Source of the DNA: JANQQZ01 sp039179915
GTDB taxonomy: Bacteria > Planctomycetota > Phycisphaerae > Phycisphaerales > UBA1924
Direction of reading: 5' to 3'
Length of the DNA stretch: 5,184 nucleotides
NCBI GenBank assembly: GCA_039179915.1
Contig: JBCDEF010000196.1
Span: 1-5,184 of the forward strand
Positions 1 through 5,184 of the stretch are shown here, one piece after another (position 1 is the first letter of the stretch; the number at the start of each line of letters is the position of its first letter). Below the pieces are notes generated by a model, which had not been told where the DNA came from, did no database searches, and saw only the letters and a list, made by a program, of their open reading frames with translations. The position numbers were made by a program, and so were the translations under genes.

Positions 1-2850
1 GAAGTTGCCCTCTCTGAAACGGAGCGATGAGGTCACGGCATCGGTCGTCCGGTCGAGGTCGATCTGCCGGCGCACCCGGCGGGGCAGGCCCGTGAGCACC
101 GCGCGGACCTTCTCGGCGAGCAACGCCGGCACGAGCCACTCAAACGTATCCGCATTCGCCGACGCGGCATCCGAGAGCGTGAGCTCCGCCGCGATACCGT
201 CCGTCTCGCTGCCCGGCTCGAAGCGGTAGGTCAGCCGGGCGCGGCTCCCGGCGCCGAGGTCGATCGACTCGGGCGCTCCGTGCGGATCGGGTGCATCCTG
301 GGTCGCATCGAGGAAGTCTTCGCGGCGCATCAAGAGTGCGGTGGGATCTTCCGCCTCGGTGCGCCGGCGGAACCGGTCGAACCCCCGCGCGGTGCAGACG
401 TCCGGCGGCAGCCGCGCGTCGAAGAACCCGACCAGCATGTCGTGCGTCGGCGTGCGCGGCGTTCGGAGCTTGGCTTCCTCGTCCGTGAGCTCCGCGAGCA
501 GCGCCGCGTTGTGCGTCTCGAACGGTGCGCCGCAGCGCAGCGCCCCATCGACCAGCGCCTGCTCGAGGAACACCCGCCTCGCGTGCTCCCGGTCGACCGA
601 GGCGTAGGGCACCAGCCGCTCGCGGGACAGCTCGAGCTGGCCGAGCCAGGCCGACGACGGGGCCTCGACCACCCCGCGGTCGGGGTTGTACATCGGCTCG
701 CCGTACTCGCGGCGGATCAGGTGCCGGGCGGCGTGCTCGATCCAGGCGGCATCGACCCTCGCGGCGGTCCGCGCGAAGAGGCGGGTTGTCCGCAGCAGCT
801 CGGTGACCACGAGCCAGCTCGACCCCTTGGTCCGCACGCACGACGCCGGGTGGATCGCGAACCGGCCCGCCAGCGGCGAGGCGAATGTGCCGTTCGGTTC
901 TTTGCGGCCGACCGAGGTCGCAAAACCCGCGAGCACGGCGCGGTGCAACGCCGCGGGATCGTCCCGCCGCCGCCGCGGGCGGAGCCCGATCTCGTTGACC
1001 ATGTCTCGGAGCTGCCGGTGCGTGTCGGTCCACTCACGCATGCGAACGAGCGAGAGGAACTCGCGTTCGAGCGTCCGCCGGAGCGCAGCGCGAGAGAGCG
1101 AGTCTTTGAGCTTGTGGTAGTGATCCCAGAGCCTGAGGATCGCGATGAAGTCCGAGGCCGGGTCGGCGAATCGCTGGTGGCTCGCGTCGGCCGCGTCGCG
1201 CTGCTCGTGCGGGCGGAGCCGCGGGTCCTGGCACTCGAGCGCCGAGGCCACGATCAGCGCCTCGGCGAGCACGCCGAGCTCGTCGGCCTCGACCAGGATG
1301 CGGCCGATCCGCGGGTCGACCGGCAGCCGTGCGAGCCGGCGGCCCATGGCCGTGATCGCGTCGTCGGCATCGACCGCGCTCAGCTCGCGGAGCGTGTCGT
1401 AGGCCTCGGCGATACGGCGGCGGTCCGGCGGATCAACGAACGGGAAATCCTCGGGCCGCCCGAGCCCGAGCTCGGCCATCTGCAGGATCACGCCGGCGAG
1501 GTTGGTCCGCTGGATCTCCGGCTGTGTGAACTCGGGCCGGGCTTCGTGGTCCGCTTCGGAGAACAGCCGGATGCAGACGCCGTCCTCGGTCCGGCCGCAC
1601 CGGCCGGCGCGCTGCCGCGCCGAGGCCCGGCTGATCGGCTCGACCTGGAGCGACTGCACCCTGCGGCGGGTCGAGTAGCGGCTGATCCGCGCCACACCGC
1701 TGTCGATCACGTAGCGGATACCGGGGACGGTCAGCGAGGTCTCGGCGACGTTTGTCGCCAGCACGATCTTGCGGCGTGCGGCGCGGCGGAACACGCGCTG
1801 CTGCTCGGCCATGCCGAGCCGCGCGTACAGCGGGACGATCTCGCAGCCCGACAGCAGCCGCGACGTCTCGCCCGCCTCACGCAGCCGCCTGGCAGCATCG
1901 CGGATCTCCCGCTCGCCGGGCAGAAAGACAAGCACATCGCCGGCGCTGCCGAAGCCGTCGCGGACCGCGAGCCGCTCGGCCGCGTCCGCGATCGCGTCCG
2001 GCAGGTCCAGCGGCCAGCCGTCGTCATCAACAGGCTCGCGGTGCACGATATCGACCGGGTAGGTCCTGCCCGAGACCTCGATCACCGGCACGCGTTCGTG
2101 CAGCGCCTGCTCGAAGTGGTCGGCGAACCGCTGCGCATCGATCGTCGCCGACGTCACGATGATCTTCAGATCGTCCCGCCGCCCCACGACCCGGCAGAGC
2201 AGCCCGAGCAAAAAGTCGATGTTGAGGCTGCGTTCGTGCGCCTCGTCGACGATGATCGTGTCGTACTGCTCCAGGTCGCGGTCGCGCCGCGACTCGGCCA
2301 GCAGCACGCCGTCGGTCATGAGCTTGATGCGCGTCTCGGCCGAGGTGTCGTCACCGAAGCGGACCTTGGCCCCGACGAGCCCGCCGACCGTGCCCCCGAG
2401 CTCGGAGGCGACCCGCGCCGCGACCGACCTGGCCGCGAGCCGGCGCGGCTGGGTATGCCCGATCAGTCCGGCGGCGCCCCGCCCCATCGCGAGGCAGAGC
2501 TTGGGGAGCTGCGTGGACTTCCCCGAGCCGGTCTCGCCCGAGAGGATCACCACGCGCGATGACTCGATCGCGCTGCGGATGTCATCAACACGAGAAGAAA
2601 ACGGAAGCTCTGCCGGGAAGGCGATCTCGGGTGTGTCCAGGGTGCGCTTGAGCACGCGCTCGCGCGAGTCCCTGGCCAGCTCTGCAGCGGCGGACGGGTC
2701 GCGGCGGTGCAGGCGCCGGATCGCCGCTCGATCCGGGCCGAAGGTTCCTTCGAGCATGGCCCTCGGCAGCCCGGTATCGTGGTGAGGCCTGTCCTGGCGG
2801 GACCGGCGGCGGCGACGGCGCTTTCGGGCTGGAGGGGTGGCGTCGGACAT
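1..2850 (-). CDS. hrpA: ATP-dependent DEAH-box RNA helicase HrpA, 3' end outside the window
   Basis: The reading frame is open for 950 codons and runs off the left edge without a stop. It encodes a cytoplasmic NTP-driven RNA helicase; in E. coli HrpA acts on mRNA and rescues collided ribosomes (family knowledge). Visible motifs are Walker A GETGSGKST (105-113), motif Ia TQPRRLAAR (133-141), DEAH (202-205) followed by ERSLNIDFLLG, SAT (234-236), motif V ATNVAETSLTVPG (from 365) and motif VI QRAGRCGR (413-420). An HA2-type helical region follows, with EIQRTNL (445-451) and LPVDPRIGR (509-517). The rest matches the HrpA-specific DUF3418 region: ELLRTTRLFARTAARVD near 684, RFEPG at 876-880, FEW at 903-905. 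E. coli HrpA is about 1300 residues, so roughly 300-400 are missing. The ATG at 2850 is the first start after an in-frame TGA at 2863-2865. No clear Shine-Dalgarno precedes it. The N-terminus has a run of arginines (9-18). The DEAHERSLNIDFLLG block and the long C-terminal part exclude HrpB. Confidence 0.96.
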   Translation of the reverse strand, partial: MSDATPPARKRRRRRRSRQDRPHHDTGLPRAMLEGTFGPDRAAIRRLHRRDPSAAAELARDSRERVLKRTLDTPEIAFPAELPFSSRVDDIRSAIESSRVVILSGETGSGKSTQLPKLCLAMGRGAAGLIGHTQPRRLAARSVAARVASELGGTVGGLVGAKVRFGDDTSAETRIKLMTDGVLLAESRRDRDLEQYDTIIVDEAHERSLNIDFLLGLLCRVVGRRDDLKIIVTSATIDAQRFADHFEQALHERVPVIEVSGRTYPVDIVHREPVDDDGWPLDLPDAIADAAERLAVRDGFGSAGDVLVFLPGEREIRDAARRLREAGETSRLLSGCEIVPLYARLGMAEQQRVFRRAARRKIVLATNVAETSLTVPGIRYVIDSGVARISRYSTRRRVQSLQVEPISRASARQRAGRCGRTEDGVCIRLFSEADHEARPEFTQPEIQRTNLAGVILQMAELGLGRPEDFPFVDPPDRRRIAEAYDTLRELSAVDADDAITAMGRRLARLPVDPRIGRILVEADELGVLAEALIVASALECQDPRLRPHEQRDAADASHQRFADPASDFIAILRLWDHYHKLKDSLSRAALRRTLEREFLSLVRMREWTDTHRQLRDMVNEIGLRPRRRRDDPAALHRAVLAGFATSVGRKEPNGTFASPLAGRFAIHPASCVRTKGSSWLVVTELLRTTRLFARTAARVDAAWIEHAARHLIRREYGEPMYNPDRGVVEAPSSAWLGQLELSRERLVPYASVDREHARRVFLEQALVDGALRCGAPFETHNAALLAELTDEEAKLRTPRTPTHDMLVGFFDARLPPDVCTARGFDRFRRRTEAEDPTALLMRREDFLDATQDAPDPHGAPESIDLGAGSRARLTYRFEPGSETDGIAAELTLSDAASANADTFEWLVPALLAEKVRAVLTGLPRRVRRQIDLDRTTDAVTSSLRFREGNF

Positions 2851-2859
2851 GCAGCTGAG

Positions 2860-2879
2860 TGATCATTGCGCAGCGATCA
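2860..2879. repeat. Short inverted repeat across the transporter stop codon
   Basis: TGATC (2860-2864) and GATCA (2875-2879) form 5-bp arms around a 10-base loop. The right arm contains the transporter's TGA stop (read on the minus strand), and the whole element fills most of the 26-base gap before hrpA. There is no T-tract, so it does not look like an intrinsic terminator. It could fold weakly in the mRNA just ahead of the hrpA start. Arms this short may be chance. Confidence 0.25.
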
Positions 2880-3899
2880 GCCGCCCGCGACGGTCAGCAG
2901 CGAACCCAGCCATCCTTGGATCGAATCCGCGAAGGTCAGCACCGCCGCACCGCCGACCGCGATGAACGCGCCGAGCACCGCGCGGGGCGTCACCCGCTCC
3001 TTGAGCAGAAAGTACGCGAACGGGAGGATCAGCACCGGGCTGAGCGAGACCATGGTTTGTGCGATGCCCAACGGCGCGTGCTTGAAAGCAATCAGCGACA
3101 TCCAGACCCCCAGGAACGGGCCGACGAATGCGCCGCAGGCCGTGAGCCCGAGCCCGGCGGGCCAGCGCGACGGCTCTCGCTCCCCCGTGCCGCGGCGGGC
3201 CAGAACGACGTAGGCCAGCACGATCGGTGTCATGCCGAACAGACCGAAGACCATGCGCACCAGCGTTGCCGACAGCGGCGGGATCTGGTCTTCGACCGGC
3301 AGCGGTTCGATCACGCCAGCGAGCCCGACGCCGCCCATGCCGACACGCGAGCACAGCCCGCCGACCGCCTGGCTGACCGAGCCGATCATGGCGAGGATGA
3401 CGCCCCGCCGGAGCCTGGGCGTCGGCTCACCCGCATCGCCGCTGCGTTCGAGCACAACGAACCCGACCGCGACGACTGTCATCAGAATGCCGGCGAGCGC
3501 GACCAAACCGAGCCGTTCATCCAGAAACACCGTGCCGAGGATGACAGCGAAGATCGGCGAGGTTGTCATGCACAGCAACGCACGCCGAGGCCCGATATCG
3601 ACGAAGGCGGTAAACAGCGCCTGGTCGCACAGCGAAAGCCCGATGAGCCCGGATAGCGCCAGCATCGCGAGGTGCGGCGCCGAACCGATCATCGGAACGG
3701 GCGAGCCGAACGCGACCGACTGCGCCCCGCCGAGCAGCAGAATCGCGAACACGATACGGATGCTGTTGACCCAGGTGACCGCGATGCGCCGGCCCGCGGC
3801 GGCGAAGAAGAGAGATGTCAAGACCCAGAAGAGCGAGGTCGTCAGACCGGCAGCAGCACCGATGCGGATCGAGGTTTCGCTGACCGAAGCGGCGTCCAT
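2877..3899 (-). CDS. EamA/DMT-superfamily permease (ten-helix transporter), substrate unknown
   Basis: A complete 340-residue inner-membrane protein. About ten hydrophobic segments are visible, near residues 13-33, 43-62, 76-94, 99-123, 128-150, 165-183, 210-232, 249-271, 281-300 and 306-324, the usual two-times-five EamA layout and length. Each half has the family pattern of a helix ending in an acidic/basic turn followed by a final helix: SPIFAVILGTVFLDERLG (114-131) in the first, SPVLILPFAYFLLKERVTP (287-305) in the second. The loop joining helices 6 and 7 (about 184-209) is longer and more polar than usual and carries a PVEDQIPP stretch. Family members export amino acids, nucleotide-sugars or other metabolites; sequence alone gives no substrate. 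I chose the ATG at 3899 because a -10-like box lies directly upstream. An in-frame ATG at 4019 would add 40 arginine-rich, non-family residues and overlap egtB. It is upstream of hrpA (26-base gap, same strand) and divergent from egtB. Confidence 0.9.
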   Translation of the reverse strand: MDAASVSETSIRIGAAAGLTTSLFWVLTSLFFAAAGRRIAVTWVNSIRIVFAILLLGGAQSVAFGSPVPMIGSAPHLAMLALSGLIGLSLCDQALFTAFVDIGPRRALLCMTTSPIFAVILGTVFLDERLGLVALAGILMTVVAVGFVVLERSGDAGEPTPRLRRGVILAMIGSVSQAVGGLCSRVGMGGVGLAGVIEPLPVEDQIPPLSATLVRMVFGLFGMTPIVLAYVVLARRGTGEREPSRWPAGLGLTACGAFVGPFLGVWMSLIAFKHAPLGIAQTMVSLSPVLILPFAYFLLKERVTPRAVLGAFIAVGGAAVLTFADSIQGWLGSLLTVAGG

Positions 3900-3904
3900 C
3901 GCCC

Positions 3905-3910
3905 AGCATA
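3905..3910 (-). promoter_or_regulatory. Possible -10 element of the transporter(-hrpA) transcript
   Basis: On the minus strand this reads TATGCT, which keeps the first, second and last bases of the sigma-70 -10 consensus. Only five bases separate it from the ATG at 3899, so transcription would begin at or next to the start codon and the mRNA would be leaderless or nearly so. No Shine-Dalgarno is visible ahead of the ATG, which fits that reading. No convincing -35 hexamer is seen at 17-18 bases upstream. Confidence 0.35.
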
Positions 3911-3927
3911 CACGCCGCCGACCGAAC

Positions 3928-3941
3928 GCACGTGGGCGTGC
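3928..3941. promoter_or_regulatory. Inverted repeat in the divergent control region, candidate operator
   Basis: GCACG (3928-3932) and CGTGC (3937-3941) are perfect 5-bp arms around TGGG, and a CACGTG palindrome overlaps the left side (3929-3934). The element lies where a -35 for the transporter would fall and touches the TG of the proposed extended -10 of egtB, so a protein bound here could affect both genes. Arms of this size are common by chance in GC-rich DNA, so the regulatory role is inference. Confidence 0.25.
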
Positions 3942-3947
3942 TATCCT
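3939..3947 (+). promoter_or_regulatory. Possible extended -10 promoter of egtB
   Basis: The sequence TGCTATCCT fits an extended -10 pattern (TG, one base, then a hexamer keeping T, A and final T of TATAAT). A start site about seven bases downstream, near 3954, would leave a leader of roughly 19 bases carrying the Shine-Dalgarno. The region 17 bases upstream shows no good -35 match, which an extended -10 can tolerate. Confidence 0.4.
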
Positions 3948-3960
3948 TTCACCGAGCAAC

Positions 3961-3964
3961 GGAG
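3961..3964 (+). promoter_or_regulatory. Shine-Dalgarno of egtB
   Basis: GGAG lies eight bases before the GTG at 3973, an ideal spacing. It decides the start: no ATG or GTG in the same frame is seen just upstream, and the next in-frame ATG is far inside conserved EgtB sequence. Confidence 0.75.
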
Positions 3965-3972
3965 ACGGACTC

Positions 3973-5184
3973 GTGAGCACGATCGAAGGCCGACCACCGG
4001 CGAATGCGCCGGGGACCACGAGCGAGACACCAAGCGATCCGGGCGCACTGGCCGACCGCTACGCCGCGACCCGCGGACTCTCGCTCGATCTGACGGCCCC
4101 GCTCACAGACGAAGATTGCTGCGTGCAGTCGCAGCCCTGCTGCTCGCCGACCAAGTGGCACCTCGGCCACACGACGTGGTTCTTCGAGCGCTTCATCCTG
4201 CTCGATGCGCTCGGGCAACGGCCGCACGACGAACGGTACGAGTTCCTCTTCAACTCGTACTACAACGCGCTCGGCGAGCGGCAGCCCCGAGCCTGCCGCG
4301 GCCTGCTGACGCGGCCCTCGCGGTCTGAGGTCGTCGAGTTCCGCGAGTCCGTCGACGAGCGGCTCACCGCGGCGCTCCGCCGCGGCGATGTGCCCGAGTC
4401 CGCCATGCCCGCGCTCGAGCTCGGCCTGAACCACGAGCAGCAGCACCAGGAACTGCTGCTGATGGATATCAAGCACCTGCTCTCGTGCAGCCCGCTCGAT
4501 CTTGCCTACTGCCGCGATGAGCCCGAAGCGCGACCCGCGACGCGGCTGGGCTGGGTCGGCTTCGAGGGCGGCCTCCGTTCGATCGGCACCACCTTCGGAC
4601 ACGATCCGACCATCTACGACAACGAGTGCCCGGTCCACCGCGTCTACCTCGAGCCGTTCGAAATCGCTGATCGGCTCATCACCAACGGCGACTACGCGGA
4701 TTTCATCGCCGACGGCGGCTACGAGCGGCCCGAGTTCTGGCTCGACATGGGTTGGACGCACGTGCAGCAGCACGGCTGGACCAAGCCCGCGTACTGGTGC
4801 GAGGCCGACGGACGCTGGCACGAATTCTCGCTCCGCGGCCGCCACCCGCTCTGCGACACCGAGCCGGTCTGCCACGTCAGCTATTTCGAAGCCGATGCCT
4901 ACGCCCGCTGGGCCGGGGCCCGCCTGCCGACCGAGTTCGAACTCGAAGCCGCCCAGCTCGAACACCCGCAGACCCGCGGCACGATGCTCGAAGATCGACG
5001 GTTCCACCCGGGACACGTCGGCGAACCGGACGAACACAGCGGCCGACCCCGACAGCTCGTCGGCGACTGCTGGGAGTGGACCAGCAGCTCCTACGGCCCG
5101 TACCCCGGCTTCGCGTGCCCCAAGGGCGCCGTCGGCGAATACAACGGCAAGTTCATGTGCAACCAGTACGTGCTCCGCGGCGGC
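3973..5184 (+). CDS. egtB: Ergothioneine biosynthesis sulfoxide synthase EgtB, 3' end outside the window
   Basis: The frame is open for 404 codons from GTG to the right edge; family members are usually about 430-450 residues, so only a short C-terminus is lost. EgtB is a cytoplasmic non-heme iron enzyme that uses O2 to join a cysteine-type thiol to trimethylhistidine, forming the C-S bond of ergothioneine. The N-terminal DinB-like domain shows KWHLGHTTWFFE (61-72) and NHEQQHQE (153-160); by family alignment the iron ligands are H66, H154 and H158. The C-terminal formylglycine-generating-enzyme-like domain begins near 192 and shows ARLPTEFELEAA (316-327), GDCWEWTSS (364-372), GEYNGKFMCNQYVLRGG (388-404). 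The FNSYY block (93-97) with Y96-Y97 resembles the alternative active site described for the Chloracidobacterium enzyme rather than the mycobacterial type. C49, C50, C56 and C57 lie just before the first iron ligand, where cysteines are unusual. The methyltransferase egtD is not in view and may lie downstream. Confidence 0.95.
   Translation, partial: MSTIEGRPPANAPGTTSETPSDPGALADRYAATRGLSLDLTAPLTDEDCCVQSQPCCSPTKWHLGHTTWFFERFILLDALGQRPHDERYEFLFNSYYNALGERQPRACRGLLTRPSRSEVVEFRESVDERLTAALRRGDVPESAMPALELGLNHEQQHQELLLMDIKHLLSCSPLDLAYCRDEPEARPATRLGWVGFEGGLRSIGTTFGHDPTIYDNECPVHRVYLEPFEIADRLITNGDYADFIADGGYERPEFWLDMGWTHVQQHGWTKPAYWCEADGRWHEFSLRGRHPLCDTEPVCHVSYFEADAYARWAGARLPTEFELEAAQLEHPQTRGTMLEDRRFHPGHVGEPDEHSGRPRQLVGDCWEWTSSSYGPYPGFACPKGAVGEYNGKFMCNQYVLRGG

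Noticed and set aside
140..1033. A 297-codon minus-strand frame overlapping hrpA
   Set aside because: It is another frame of the hrpA coding strand, is rich in Arg/Ala/Pro, has no domain, and overlaps the region where the hrpA frame matches the HrpA-specific C-terminal region.
280..2562. A 760-codon open frame on the plus strand, antisense to hrpA
   Set aside because: Its translation is a low-complexity mix rich in Arg, Pro, Ala and Asp with no recognisable domain. It lies opposite a highly conserved helicase, and long antisense open frames are expected in GC-rich genes with G/C at third positions.
2505..2850. Assignment of the helicase as HrpB
   Set aside because: The DEAH block context, the GLIGHTQPRRLAAR stretch and the long C-terminal DUF3418-type region are those of HrpA; HrpB is shorter and has a different C-terminal domain.
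2859..3656. A 265-codon plus-strand frame opposite the transporter
   Set aside because: It is extremely rich in Arg, Asp, Gln and His, the typical product of reading a hydrophobic membrane-protein gene on the opposite strand.
3900..4019. Longer N-terminus for the transporter starting at 4019
   Set aside because: The extra 40 residues are not membrane-like, overlap the first codons of egtB by 47 bases and would swallow the whole control region, including the egtB Shine-Dalgarno.
3949..5037. A 362-codon minus-strand frame opposite egtB
   Set aside because: It is the antisense shadow of a clearly conserved egtB; the protein is repetitive in Val, Glu, Ala and Arg and resembles no family I know.

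Overview
The window is GC-rich bacterial DNA (roughly two thirds G+C by eye, strongly G/C at third codon positions). It is almost entirely coding and holds three genes, two of them cut by the window edges. I see no mobile element, CRISPR array, tRNA, rRNA or phage signature. The lineage cannot be fixed from three genes. A high-GC free-living aerobe is likely, because EgtB needs O2. A planctomycete (Phycisphaerae-like) or another high-GC Gram-negative is my weak guess.

Layout: positions 1-2850, minus strand, carry most of hrpA, a DEAH-box RNA helicase with the HrpA-specific C-terminal region; its 3' end lies beyond the left edge. Positions 2877-3899, also minus strand, encode a complete ten-helix EamA/DMT-family transporter that lies upstream of hrpA with only 26 bases between them, so the two are probably co-transcribed. 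Positions 3900-3972 are a 73-base divergent control region. From 3973 to the right edge on the plus strand runs egtB, the iron-dependent sulfoxide synthase of ergothioneine biosynthesis, lacking only its last few dozen codons.

The 73-base divergent region holds an extended -10-like element and a good Shine-Dalgarno for egtB. For the transporter it holds a -10-like element so close to the ATG that the transcript could be leaderless. A short inverted repeat sits between the two. How the genes work together is inferred only: the transporter may be an efflux permease whose substrate is unknown, and the shared control region is the only visible link to thiol metabolism. HrpA is a housekeeping ribosome/RNA factor with no obvious pathway link. 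I did not find a new multi-gene system here. The observations below are modest.
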